This document shows positions 43,722-52,485 of a stretch of DNA of 64,000 nucleotides, piece by piece. The notes under the pieces are model-generated. The model did no database searches. It was given only the letters and a program-made list of their open reading frames with translations, and was not told the DNA's origin. The number at the start of each line of letters is the position of its first letter. Within the stretch, counting starts at the first letter, position 1. The stretch covers positions 806,001 to 870,000 of the forward strand of contig NZ_JAYGJQ010000002.1 in the NCBI RefSeq assembly GCF_035013165.1, in the 5' to 3' direction. This stretch comes from Bacteriovorax sp. PP10. Lineage in GTDB: Bacteria; Bdellovibrionota; Bacteriovoracia; Bacteriovoracales; Bacteriovoracaceae. Position numbers and translations under genes: made by a program.

Positions 43722-43735
43722 ATGATTTTAATCAT
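43722..43735 (+). promoter_or_regulatory. FNR/CRP-like palindrome upstream of the kinase remnant
   Basis: ATGATTTTAATCAT is a perfect dyad with the TGAT-N4-ATCA core of FNR-family sites, 14 bases before the ATG of the broken kinase gene. Binding is predicted only from the pattern. Another dyad, CTGTCAAAGTGACAG, lies at 43582-43596. Confidence 0.35.
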
Positions 43736-43749
43736 GATAGCCTTTGGGC

Positions 43750-44024
43750 ATGAAAACAAAAAACAGCTGTCTAGGTTTTTGCAAAATACTTAGAGAAAAG
43801 AAAAATGAAATTATTGAAGAATGGAAAAAAGAAATAAAAGAAGTTCTCGTCGTGGCCAGTGAGCAACCAACACTCATAAAAGGGTGGGGATCGTACTCAC
43901 TCTCATAAAAGGATTAGTAGAAGCACATAACGGATCTATCTCGGTGGTGAGTAATGGAAGTGTTGGAACAGTTTTTAAAATAGAGCTTCCCAAAATAGCT
44001 TCTAATAAAATAGAAACGGCCTGA
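43750..44024 (+). pseudogene. Remnant of a histidine kinase (N-terminal tip joined to HATPase C-terminus)
   Basis: The ATG at 43750 opens 52 codons (MKTKNSCLGFCKILREKKNE...) and then stops at 43906, typical of the first helix of an RsbRD- or sensor-type N-domain. In another frame, ending at 44024, the sequence reads GIVLTLIKGLVEAHNGSISV and then SNGSVGTVFKIELP, the G2/F-box end of a histidine kinase ATPase domain. The intervening kinase body is missing. The joint is marked by an 11-bp direct repeat CTCATAAAAGG (43873 and 43902), encoding LIKG on both sides. This looks like an internal deletion plus frameshift. It is not related closely to the two intact kinases in this window. Confidence 0.75.
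43873..43912 (+). repeat. Direct repeat at the deletion scar
   Basis: CTCATAAAAGG occurs at 43873-43883 and 43902-43912, 29 bases apart, at the border between the N-terminal and C-terminal pieces of the kinase remnant. Confidence 0.6.
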
Positions 44025-44201
44025 TTTACATTTTCCCAATGAAAAACAAGAGTGTTTATAAAATTATTTTAAACAGCTTCGTTTCAAAAACATCATTTTA
44101 ATAAGAAAAAAATTCCATTCTAATTCAACCTATTTCACGATGTGTTGCCACAAATCGTCGCTATCTTTTTTTGGCAATCTAAGGCGATCTATACTTATAA
44201 C

Positions 44202-44217
44202 TGATTAAATTTAATCA
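44202..44217. promoter_or_regulatory. Perfect 16-bp palindrome TGATTAAATTTAATCA
   Basis: Perfect two-fold symmetry, centred about 170 bases before the lipoprotein ATG. Its TGATT/AATCA half-sites match those of the palindrome at 43722-43735 but with wider spacing. Confidence 0.5.
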
Positions 44218-44236
44218 AATGATTGGCGCTTAATTA

Positions 44237-44251
44237 ACTGATCTGATCAGT
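44237..44251. promoter_or_regulatory. 15-bp dyad ACTGATC-T-GATCAGT
   Basis: Perfect 7-bp arms around one central base, 20 bases downstream of the 16-bp palindrome. A candidate operator in the same leader. Confidence 0.45.
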
Positions 44252-44379
44252 ACCTTGTACTTGAATTAGACTTTAATAACGAAGGCCAGTTGTTTGTATT
44301 CATTATTTTCGTAACTAAAGTTTAGTTGCTAGATAACGATACATAAATAAATGCTGATTAATAATTAAGGATTCGTTTT

Positions 44380-46797
44380 ATGTCGCTTAAAAATAAAATT
44401 GTTCAAAGTGAAAGAATAATCACAGATAAAATCACGATTGTGTGTTTTATGTTTGTAATGATTTTTTCTTTTGGATGTATAAATGAAATAAGAGTTACAT
44501 TGCCATCAAAAAAAACAGATGGATTCAATCCAACAATCTCAAACGTAGAAGTCATTAATAACCAGGTTATCATCACTGGAAATAATCTTGATAAAGTTTC
44601 TGGTTTTGATATTAAAGAAGGGGCCACAGTTAATAATCTTGTTATTGAATCGAAAACAGTTCATAGAATTATTGCCAACACTACCGCAAGCGTAGTGTTT
44701 TCTGCAGGGAAAATACTAGACTTCGTTTTTTCAAACGCACAGGCCGCTTCAACTTTTACAGTTAACTTTTCTCTTTGCGACTCAACTTTAGGCGGCAAGG
44801 CATTTAACTGCGGACTGGTTCCAACAAGTGGACAAGTTTTAGCATGGGATGATTTTACTGGTAAGTGGCAACCAAAAACAATCTATGGTGTGAATTATGT
44901 CGGGACATGGGATCCGACAACTAATGCACTTCCAGCGAATCGCTCACTGACAGTGAGTGGAGACTACTTTATAGTTAGCGAAGCAGGAACAGTTGGAGCA
45001 GTCAATTATGCTGCCGGTGACTGGATCGTGTGGAACCATACATTACAAGTTTTCGAAAAAGTTGAGACATCAGTTTTAATAGGCTCAGGGACACCTGCAC
45101 ACGCCGAAGGTGATTATGATCTTACTGACCTGGGTGATGTTGTCATTACGACTCCAACGAATGGGCAGATTTTAAAATTCAATGGGACGACATGGGTTAA
45201 TACCGCAGCTCCAACAATAACTGAAACAGATCCAAACGTTCAGGCCTTTGCAAAATCTGCATTACCTGCATGTACAGGAGCGCAAGTTTTAGGTGTAAGC
45301 GCCGGAGCATTTGCCTGCGTGACTCCAGCTGGTGGAGGATCGACGAATCTAACAACTCCTAATAAAGTTGTAGTGACAGATGCTAGCGGTGATATAGCAG
45401 TAGCGACAGCATCAACAACTGAAGTTAATTATTTAGTTGGTGTGACGAGTTTAATTCAAACTCAGTTAGATGCAAAAGCTGCATCTTCTTCAATCGTAGA
45501 CTGGTCAGCATACGGAGTTGCTCCCACAATTGATCCTTCAAGATTAAGTCTATTAGTCGCAAACGCGAGTAAAGCAGTTGTGACAGATGCAAGCGGAATG
45601 ATTGTGGCTTCCGCGACGACAGCAGCACAAATTGGATATTTATCAACGCTTACATCAGATGTGCAGACTCAGCTTACAGCGAAGCAAGCGACATTAACTG
45701 GAGCTTCAACCATTCCAGGTTCAAAAATGCGCGTCTATAATGCTGCTGGAACTTTTTATACAGAAATTACTTCTGCTACAACTTCAAATAGAAATTTCAT
45801 CTTACCAGATGCCAATGGGGCCTCTGGAAATGTTTTATCTACGGATGGAGCCGGAACTCTTTCATGGGTAGCTCCATCAGCTTCGGGAATTACAAATGTA
45901 AACGGTAAAACAACTTCAACCGTAACACTTACAACTTCAGATATAGCTGAAGGTACAAATGAGTATCATACAAGTGCAAAAGTGCGCGCAGTAACATTAA
46001 CAGGATTATCAACAGCAACTTCAACTGATGTCGTGGCCGGTGATACATTTCTCGTGGCCGTAGGTAAATTACAAGCTAAAGCGAGTGCCGTTATGAGTTC
46101 TGTTATTGGAACGATTACGACTTCTAATACAGTGATTGCAGCATCGGATACATTGATTGCGGCACTTGGTAAATTGCAAGGACAGGTGAATGCTCTTATT
46201 ACCTCAGATGGAAACAAACTTTCAAAAACTGGCGGAGATACATTAGCTGGGCCTTTAACAGTATCCGGGATTACAGCAGATATTATCGTTCGAACGACTC
46301 CAATGCTTGGAACTTCAGTCGTTAATCAGGACTATGTTACGAGTGCAATTACAACGGCAACTGGTGCCATTACAAGTTCACAATGGACGACAAGTTCGGC
46401 CAATGTTTATTTTACGAACATTGCAGCGGGATATGTAGGAATTGGTACCAACTCGCCGGCCTCAAAACTGGAAGTTAAAAACGGATCGATCACAACAGCA
46501 TACTCAGCAATCACAACCAGAGCTGTCGATTTTTCTACCGCCAATGTGATTTCAACAAATGCAGCAGCTGGAACTGTTGCTTTCACAAATATGAAAGATG
46601 GAACAAGTTATACTCTGATCATTCAAAATACCGGTAGCTATGTTCTTGATGGTTCTGCTGGTACTGTTGGTATTTCATCATGGAGATGTGCTCCTGCTTG
46701 TGCAAGTAATACGATTAGCAATTCAAGTGGACATGTACTTATTACGATGTTGAAGGCCGGTACAGTTGGATACGTAAGCTACATCAGTGACATGTAA
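44380..46797 (+). CDS. Phage-tail-fibre-like surface lipoprotein
   Basis: 805 residues. A lipoprotein signal with a long basic n-region ends at FSFGC (Cys33). An IPT/TIG-like module follows (TISNVEVINNQVIITGNNLD). The body has low-complexity Thr/Ser/Ala-rich repeats of the tail-fibre kind: KVVVTDASGDIAVATA with TSLIQTQLDAK recurs as KAVVTDASGMIVASAT with TSDVQTQLTAK, and D-T-x-x-V/I-A-x-GKLQ recurs twice. The end has GYVGIGTNSPASKLEV, typical of trimeric tail-fibre/endosialidase-like proteins. It is probably anchored at the outer surface and used in adhesion or recognition. The RCC1 gene starts 25 bases later, indicating an operon. Confidence 0.85.
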   Translation: MSLKNKIVQSERIITDKITIVCFMFVMIFSFGCINEIRVTLPSKKTDGFNPTISNVEVINNQVIITGNNLDKVSGFDIKEGATVNNLVIESKTVHRIIANTTASVVFSAGKILDFVFSNAQAASTFTVNFSLCDSTLGGKAFNCGLVPTSGQVLAWDDFTGKWQPKTIYGVNYVGTWDPTTNALPANRSLTVSGDYFIVSEAGTVGAVNYAAGDWIVWNHTLQVFEKVETSVLIGSGTPAHAEGDYDLTDLGDVVITTPTNGQILKFNGTTWVNTAAPTITETDPNVQAFAKSALPACTGAQVLGVSAGAFACVTPAGGGSTNLTTPNKVVVTDASGDIAVATASTTEVNYLVGVTSLIQTQLDAKAASSSIVDWSAYGVAPTIDPSRLSLLVANASKAVVTDASGMIVASATTAAQIGYLSTLTSDVQTQLTAKQATLTGASTIPGSKMRVYNAAGTFYTEITSATTSNRNFILPDANGASGNVLSTDGAGTLSWVAPSASGITNVNGKTTSTVTLTTSDIAEGTNEYHTSAKVRAVTLTGLSTATSTDVVAGDTFLVAVGKLQAKASAVMSSVIGTITTSNTVIAASDTLIAALGKLQGQVNALITSDGNKLSKTGGDTLAGPLTVSGITADIIVRTTPMLGTSVVNQDYVTSAITTATGAITSSQWTTSSANVYFTNIAAGYVGIGTNSPASKLEVKNGSITTAYSAITTRAVDFSTANVISTNAAAGTVAFTNMKDGTSYTLIIQNTGSYVLDGSAGTVGISSWRCAPACASNTISNSSGHVLITMLKAGTVGYVSYISDM

Positions 46798-46822
46798 TAA
46801 TATAATTGCGGAATAAAAAACA

Positions 46823-49531
46823 ATGAATTTCTTTTTAAGCACATTATTTATTCTCTTATCATTTACTGTCCAGGCCGGAGGAATTCTTCCAATGGCAGGC
46901 TTTAGCCAACCTTCTACATTAAAAGTAAAACAAATCTCCACTGGAATGGATTTTAATTGTGCGCTTTTAGAAGATGGATCACTAAAGTGCTGGGGAAAAA
47001 ATGACAACGGAGAATTAGGTCAGAAGACGGCCATCCTTGTTCCCAATGCGGACCCTGCACAGATTGTTTGGGACCATATGGGTGATGTTGCCGGTGAGAT
47101 GGAAAAACTTCCTTCAATTAATTTTGGTGTGGGAAAAAAAGTCTTACAGGTTTCTGCGGGAGGCGATTCTACTTGCGCGATTATGGAAAATTCTCGAATC
47201 AAGTGTTGGGGAAATAATTCAGTTGGACAGCTCGGTTATGGAGATACAGACAATAGAGGAATGACAGACGCAGAAATGTTGGCATTACCTGATGTGGACT
47301 TAGGTGACGATTCTGGAAGACCATACACTGCACTTCAAGTTTCTCAAGGCTCAAATCATACATGCGCTATTTTAGATAATTCAAAAATAAAATGCTGGGG
47401 TTATAACAATTTTGGAATGCTTGGGATCGAAAATAATGACATTCATGGTGATGTGCCGGGAACGATGGGAAATAATTTACCATTCGTAAATTTGGGGACG
47501 GATGGTGGAGGGAGAGAATTAAAAGCAGTTCAAATCGTTGCTGGTTTTGCTCTTACATGTGCTTTACTCGATGACTCTTCAGTAAAATGTTGGGGTGCTA
47601 ACTTCTCAGGACAATTAGGTGAAGGTGATACAAACTGGAAAGGGGACGGTGTTGGAGAAATGGGAAATGGCAGACCCGCCATCAATTTAGGTACTGGATT
47701 AAAAGCACGACAAATTTCAACCAATGGAGAATTTGTGTGTGCTCTTTTAAATAACGGGCAAATTAAATGCTGGGGAAATAACGGAAACTATCAAGTAAAA
47801 ACTGGAAATAACACTAACCACATTGGTGATCAGGCCAATGAGATGGGCGATAATCTAGTCGCATTAAATCTTGGTACCAATGTGAAAGCAATTCAAGTAG
47901 CAGCGTCATCTGATCATGTATGTGCATTGATAGATGATGGAGGTGTGAAGTGCTGGGGTTACAACGGGTATGGGCAATTAGGAAAAGGGCATACAAATAT
48001 CATCGGTAGTTCGGCAGCACAAATGGGCGATAATCTTTTGCCAATTGATTTAGGTACAAATAAAAAGGCGATTCAGATATCGGCCAGTGCATATAATTCA
48101 TGCGCTCTTCTTAGTGATGGTTCACATAAGTGCTGGGGGGTAAATAATATGGGCCAACTTGGAAAAGGCAATACAAGTAGTATTGGTGTTTCTGCCGGAC
48201 AGATGGGTGATAGTTTACTTCCTATCAAGATGGGAAAACGTACATCAAGACTTTTAAGAGTGGCAGGAACTAAGGCAAAAATAAGTCATGCTCACCAAGG
48301 AATTAAAACAGTCGAGAGTACTACTAATCACGCTTGTGCAATTTTAGAAAATTTAAAATTGAAATGCTGGGGACTTAGTGGATGGGGAGAGCTTGGATAT
48401 AGCAATACAACGAGTAAAGGGGATGTCGCAGGGACCATGGGGAATGCCTTACTTGAAGTTGATCTTGGCACAAATGCTATTGTAAAAATGGTCGCGATTG
48501 GCCAGTCTCATACATGTGCATTGATGGGAGACTCTCAGATAAAATGTTGGGGAAGAAATACTGCCGGAGCTTTGGGCTATGGAGATAATACTCAACGTGG
48601 GCACACTACTGGTACAATGGGGGCAGCACTTACCAATATTAACCTGGGAGCAAACGTGAAGGCATTACAAGTCACTGCTGGTTATGATTCTTCATGTGCT
48701 CTCTTGGATGACTCTACAGTAAAATGCTGGGGCCTGAATTCTTATGGACAGCTTGGCCAGACAACAAGTGCTGATACCAATTCGATACCTGCTAGTGCAA
48801 TTGTTCTGGGAGAAAAAGTATTATCGATTTCAAGTGGAGTCTATTCTAATTGTGCTATTTTATTTTCCGGAAACGTTAAGTGTTGGGGAAGAAATAATAT
48901 GGGACAATTGGGGCAAAATAATACTTCCAATTATGGTTTTACCGGCTATGCAATGTCATCTCTTGGAAATATTAATTTGGGAACTGGAAGGACCGCTTTA
49001 AGTATTGTTATTGGAGATGAACATGCGTGTGCAATTTTGGATAACTCTTCTGTAAAATGTTGGGGGTCAAACAGTAGTGGACAACTTGGTCTTGGAACAT
49101 CAGTGGCCAAGGTTGGAAATGCTGCTGGAGATATGACAGGACTTGCTACTGTCAATTTAGGTAGCAGGAAAGCAAAACAACTTGCTCTTGGCACATTACA
49201 TACATGTGTATTGACAGAAATTGGAACAGTTCTTTGTTGGGGTTCGAATTCAAATGGTCAATTAGGTGTTGGAAATACAACCTCAAAAGGAACGGCCGCT
49301 GCTGACATGGGAACTAACCTGGTTGCAGTGGACTTCGGGGCCGGAAGATTTGCGACTCAAATAAGTGCCGGGTTACAGCATACATGCGCAGTTTTAGATG
49401 ATTCAAGCGTAAAATGTTGGGGAAATGGTATTTATGGATCTTTAGGACAAAATGGAACAGCTGATATAGGAAAAACATCTGCTAATGAAATATCTTTGCT
49501 TATGCCAATTAATTTAGGGACTGGAAAATAA
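46823..49531 (+). CDS. Exported RCC1-repeat protein, two predicted seven-bladed propellers
   Basis: 902 residues with a Sec signal (FFLSTLFILLSFTVQA). I count 14 RCC1 repeats of about 60 residues, each with the core C-A-L/I-L-x-D-x-S-x-x-K-CWG-x-N-x-x-G-QLG. Repeats 1-7 and 8-14 are separated by an atypical basic linker (MGKRTSRLLRVAGTKAKISHAHQ), so the layout is two seven-bladed beta-propellers. Each repeat has two cysteines nine or ten residues apart, suggesting one disulfide per blade in an oxidising location. It probably mediates protein binding at the cell surface, together with the tail-fibre-like lipoprotein encoded just upstream. No enzymatic motif is seen. The ribosome site is weak (GCGGAA). 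Confidence 0.9.
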   Translation: MNFFLSTLFILLSFTVQAGGILPMAGFSQPSTLKVKQISTGMDFNCALLEDGSLKCWGKNDNGELGQKTAILVPNADPAQIVWDHMGDVAGEMEKLPSINFGVGKKVLQVSAGGDSTCAIMENSRIKCWGNNSVGQLGYGDTDNRGMTDAEMLALPDVDLGDDSGRPYTALQVSQGSNHTCAILDNSKIKCWGYNNFGMLGIENNDIHGDVPGTMGNNLPFVNLGTDGGGRELKAVQIVAGFALTCALLDDSSVKCWGANFSGQLGEGDTNWKGDGVGEMGNGRPAINLGTGLKARQISTNGEFVCALLNNGQIKCWGNNGNYQVKTGNNTNHIGDQANEMGDNLVALNLGTNVKAIQVAASSDHVCALIDDGGVKCWGYNGYGQLGKGHTNIIGSSAAQMGDNLLPIDLGTNKKAIQISASAYNSCALLSDGSHKCWGVNNMGQLGKGNTSSIGVSAGQMGDSLLPIKMGKRTSRLLRVAGTKAKISHAHQGIKTVESTTNHACAILENLKLKCWGLSGWGELGYSNTTSKGDVAGTMGNALLEVDLGTNAIVKMVAIGQSHTCALMGDSQIKCWGRNTAGALGYGDNTQRGHTTGTMGAALTNINLGANVKALQVTAGYDSSCALLDDSTVKCWGLNSYGQLGQTTSADTNSIPASAIVLGEKVLSISSGVYSNCAILFSGNVKCWGRNNMGQLGQNNTSNYGFTGYAMSSLGNINLGTGRTALSIVIGDEHACAILDNSSVKCWGSNSSGQLGLGTSVAKVGNAAGDMTGLATVNLGSRKAKQLALGTLHTCVLTEIGTVLCWGSNSNGQLGVGNTTSKGTAAADMGTNLVAVDFGAGRFATQISAGLQHTCAVLDDSSVKCWGNGIYGSLGQNGTADIGKTSANEISLLMPINLGTGK

Positions 49532-49573
49532 AAAAAACTAAAAAGTTTTAAACTGTACCGAATGTTTTGCTTT

Positions 49574-49592
49574 AGATACAATTTTTGTATCT
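49574..49592 (+). promoter_or_regulatory. Dyad AGATACA / TGTATCT before the acyl-CoA synthetase gene
   Basis: A 7-8 bp stem with a T-rich loop, 43 bases after the RCC1 stop and 24 bases before the ATG at 49616. It could be an operator, a leader hairpin or a weak terminator of the surface operon. Confidence 0.4.
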
Positions 49593-49615
49593 ACTCACAA
49601 TGTCGGAGTTTAAAA

Positions 49616-51313
49616 ATGTCACAATCAAATACACAAAAATTTAGAGAAGCGAGAGACTACCTGCTTAAGAATAGACTTGATTACAATAAAGTAATTAAAG
49701 AGTTCAAATGGCCAGCATTCGATGATTTCAACTGGGCACGTGATTGGTTTGATGTGTACGCAGGAGAAACAAATAAAACTGCTCTATGGATTAAAAGAGA
49801 TGGCGAAAGCGATTCAAAATTAACTTATGCAGAGTTATCAGAGCGATCAAATAAACTTTCGTCTTACTTGCAAAAAATTGGCGTGCAAAAAGGTGATCGC
49901 ATTATCGTACTACTTCCGAATATTGTCGCAACATGGGAGATGACTTTAGCTGCGATTAAAATTGGCGCAGTCCTGGTTCCGACTTCAGTACTGGCCACTA
50001 AAGGGGAAATCACTGACAGGATAAGCAGATGTCATGCAAAGTTCTTAGTCACTGAAGCTTCATGCATGGATAAAATTTCTGATGAATTTGTTATTACTAA
50101 AATCCTGGTCGGGCCTCCTGTGAGAGGATGGCTCAGTTACGAAGACGCTTACAGCGAAAAAAATAATTACAACATCATTACAACCAAAGCAACCGACCCA
50201 CTTCTTTTATATTTTACGTCAGGAACAACTTCAAAAGCTAAACTTGTTCAACATACGCATCAAAGTTATCCAGTAGGACATTTTTCAAGTATGTACTGGA
50301 TCGGAATTCAGGAGAATGATATTCACCAAAATATCAGTTCACCTGGTTGGGCCAAACATGCATGGAGCAGCTTCTTTGCACCATTCAATGCTGGGGCAAC
50401 TAATTTTGTTCACGACTACGCACGCTTTGATGCCAAAACGACGATCAATTATTTAAGTGAATGCAAAGTAAATACTCTTTGTGCTCCACCGACAGTTTGG
50501 AGAATGTTAATTCTTGAAGAATTAGGAAAAGTACCAAGTGCACTTCGTGAAGCGGCCAGTGCTGGTGAGCCATTAAATCCTGAAGTTATCGAAGAAATTC
50601 AAGCAGCATGGGGAATTACAATCAGAGATGGTTACGGTCAATCGGAGACGACTGCTCAAATTGGAAATACACCAGGACAGTTTATAAAATTAGGAAGCAT
50701 GGGAAGACCACTTCCTGGTTATAGCATTGCTTTACTGGATGCCGACTATAATGAAGTTAAAGATGGTGAAGTGGCCATTAGGCTTGCAGCTAATCCTATT
50801 GCACTCATGGATGGTTACATGGATGACATGGAGAAAACCAAAGAGGTCATGAGGAATGGATATTACCGCACAGGGGATGAAGCTACGATGGATAAAGATG
50901 GTTATATCTTTTTCGTTGGACGCGGAGATGATGTTTTTAAAAGTTCGGATTATAGGATAAGTCCATTTGAGTTGGAGAGTGTGCTGATCGAGCATCCATA
51001 TGTGGCAGAAGCTGCAGTCGTTCCGAGCCCTGATGACCTAAGAACAAACTTGCCGAAGGCCTTTATCGCACTGGTTCCAGGCGTTGAAATGACAAAAGAA
51101 GTTGCGGAAGAAATCCTATTATATGCAAAGGAGCATCTACCCCCTTATAAAAGAATCAGAAAAGTTGAGTTTACTGTTTTACCTAAAACGATTTCAGGGA
51201 AAATCCGCCGGGTTGAATTACGTAATTTGGAAAAGGATAGGATTAAGCAAGGTCTCAGAGGGGAAAATGAGTATTTTTTGAGCGATTTTACAAGGCGTGA
51301 AATAAAGGAATAA
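49616..51313 (+). CDS. Acyl-CoA synthetase (AMP-forming, ACSM/acetyl-CoA-synthetase-like)
   Basis: The ATG at 49616 has GGAG 7 bases upstream, excluding the longer frame. 565 residues. The adenylate-forming motifs are all present: YFTSGTTSKAKLVQH (P-loop A3), DGYGQSETT (A5), GYYRTGDEA (A7), GRGDDVFKSSDYRISPFELES (A8) and the C-terminal ISGKIRRVELR with the catalytic Lys. It activates a short- or medium-chain carboxylate with ATP and CoA. The sequence style is nearest to medium-chain ACSM enzymes, but substrate choice is not certain. The MazG-like gene follows after 2 bases. Confidence 0.92.
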   Translation: MSQSNTQKFREARDYLLKNRLDYNKVIKEFKWPAFDDFNWARDWFDVYAGETNKTALWIKRDGESDSKLTYAELSERSNKLSSYLQKIGVQKGDRIIVLLPNIVATWEMTLAAIKIGAVLVPTSVLATKGEITDRISRCHAKFLVTEASCMDKISDEFVITKILVGPPVRGWLSYEDAYSEKNNYNIITTKATDPLLLYFTSGTTSKAKLVQHTHQSYPVGHFSSMYWIGIQENDIHQNISSPGWAKHAWSSFFAPFNAGATNFVHDYARFDAKTTINYLSECKVNTLCAPPTVWRMLILEELGKVPSALREAASAGEPLNPEVIEEIQAAWGITIRDGYGQSETTAQIGNTPGQFIKLGSMGRPLPGYSIALLDADYNEVKDGEVAIRLAANPIALMDGYMDDMEKTKEVMRNGYYRTGDEATMDKDGYIFFVGRGDDVFKSSDYRISPFELESVLIEHPYVAEAAVVPSPDDLRTNLPKAFIALVPGVEMTKEVAEEILLYAKEHLPPYKRIRKVEFTVLPKTISGKIRRVELRNLEKDRIKQGLRGENEYFLSDFTRREIKE

Positions 51314-51315
51314 GT

Positions 51316-51672
51316 ATGAAGATCATTAATTTTGAAAAACTAGAAGAAGCCGTTTTTAAATTTTCAGGCGATAGAGATTGGGATCAGTTCCACTCAATTA
51401 AAAATCTGGCAATGGCCTTAAGTGTGGAGTCGTCTGAATTAGTCGAAATCTTCCAATGGATGAAAGAAGAAGATTCTAACAAAATCACTTCTGATGAAAC
51501 GAAGTTCCCAAAAGTAAAAGATGAGATCGCCGATATCTTTATTTATCTCATCAGGCTTTCTTCGAAGTTAAATATCAACCTGGAAGAAGCGGTCATGGAA
51601 AAGATGAAAAAGAATATTGAAAAGTATCCGGTTGATCAGTTTAAAGGTTCTTCAAGAAAGTATAACGAATAA
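51316..51672 (+). CDS. MazG-like nucleotide pyrophosphohydrolase (dCTPase type)
   Basis: 118 residues. The alpha-helical NTP-PPase motif is complete: ESSELVEIFQW gives ExxE and DEIADIFIYLIRL gives ExxD, which bind Mg2+. Short single-domain members like this (RS21-C6/dCTPase type) clear damaged or excess dNTPs. AAGGAA lies before the ATG inside the end of the acyl-CoA synthetase gene, so the two are translationally linked although functionally unrelated. Confidence 0.92.
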   Translation: MKIINFEKLEEAVFKFSGDRDWDQFHSIKNLAMALSVESSELVEIFQWMKEEDSNKITSDETKFPKVKDEIADIFIYLIRLSSKLNINLEEAVMEKMKKNIEKYPVDQFKGSSRKYNE

Positions 51673-51731
51673 GTTAATTCCATTTTATTGGCAGTTGATT
51701 TGAAACTGATAGTATAAAGTCAGGAGATCTT

Positions 51732-52274
51732 ATGAAAATAAAACTTACTTTAATTGTGGCAGGTCTTTTAATTATCGTGATCGCCATTTTGGGTGTTATT
51801 GCTCCAACTCATTTTGTGATTGAAAAATCGGTGAGTATTGAGAAACCAAGATTTGTTGTTTTTGATAAGATAAGATTTTCCAAAAGTCATGAAGCATGGA
51901 ATCCATGGTTTAAAAAAGACCGTCTTGTTAAATACGATTGGAAAGGCCAGGATGGCACAGTGGGATTTATTACTCATTGGGTAGGAAATAATAAAGTTGG
52001 TGAAGGAGAGCAGGAGATCAAGAAGATTGTTGAAGGTGAAAGAATTGATTATGAAATGCGATTTGAGAAACCAATGAAAACGACGAATTTGTCATCTCTA
52101 ATCACCACAGAAGAGGGTGATACAAAAACAAAACTTACGTGGGTGATGAGAGGGAAGATGAGCTTTCCTGGCAATGTCATGTATATGGTTTTTAAAATGC
52201 AACCTAAATTAGAAGATGATTTCGAAGAAGGACTCAATGTTCTTAAGGCCATCTTGGAAAAAGATGTGAACTAA
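51732..52274 (+). CDS. Membrane-anchored SRPBCC / polyketide-cyclase-like protein
   Basis: 180 residues. An N-terminal hydrophobic helix (LTLIVAGLLIIVIAILGVIAP) is followed by a START/SRPBCC domain: THFVIEKSVSIEKPRFVVFDKI, then SHEAWNPWFKKD, the usual helix-grip start, and EEGLNVLKAILE as the closing long helix. It binds an unknown hydrophobic ligand, probably on the periplasmic side. AGGAG lies 5 bases before the ATG. It is one of three SRPBCC proteins in this window. Confidence 0.85.
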   Translation: MKIKLTLIVAGLLIIVIAILGVIAPTHFVIEKSVSIEKPRFVVFDKIRFSKSHEAWNPWFKKDRLVKYDWKGQDGTVGFITHWVGNNKVGEGEQEIKKIVEGERIDYEMRFEKPMKTTNLSSLITTEEGDTKTKLTWVMRGKMSFPGNVMYMVFKMQPKLEDDFEEGLNVLKAILEKDVN

Positions 52275-52365
52275 TTCTTTTATCATCCGAGTAATGCTTT
52301 TTCATACACTATTAAGTTTCTGGCACTTAGTATGCAGGTTAAATGAAAAGGTCCAAGGAGGATGT

Positions 52366-52485
52366 ATGGGAAAATTACTGGATAAAATCAAAAAGAAACT
52401 ACAGTCTAAAGACAAAAAAGAAATTGGCGAACGAAATGTGAAAACAACTAAAACATTTCCAAGACAAAAAGCACCACTTAAGTAA
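52366..52485 (+). CDS. Very small basic protein (39 aa)
   Basis: The ATG at 52366 follows AAGGAGG with a 4-base spacer, a very strong ribosome site. The 39-residue product is lysine-rich (MGKLLDKIKKKLQSKDKKE...) with an amphipathic N-terminal helix and a basic tail. Its TAA overlaps the next ATG in TAATG, so it is translationally coupled to the LigT-like gene. Function unknown; RNA or membrane binding is possible from composition only. Confidence 0.7.
   Translation: MGKLLDKIKKKLQSKDKKEIGERNVKTTKTFPRQKAPLK

Larger units (their letters stand above)
44025..44379 (+). promoter_or_regulatory. 355-bp AT-rich leader of the surface-protein operon
   Basis: No supported gene. The region is very AT-rich, with two perfect dyads (44202-44217 and 44237-44251), and presumably holds the promoter of the downstream lipoprotein/RCC1 operon. 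A ribosome site AAGGA lies 8 bases before the ATG at 44380. Confidence 0.5.

Noticed and set aside
48744-49194. Overlapping and antisense frames inside the RCC1 gene
   Set aside because: Repeat-driven shadows; codon pattern and cysteine-repeat periodicity support only the main frame.
46823-49531. Possible CRISPR-like or mobile DNA repeat array
   Set aside because: The periodic DNA similarity comes from protein-level RCC1 repeats of about 180-200 bases with diverged codons, not identical repeats with spacers.
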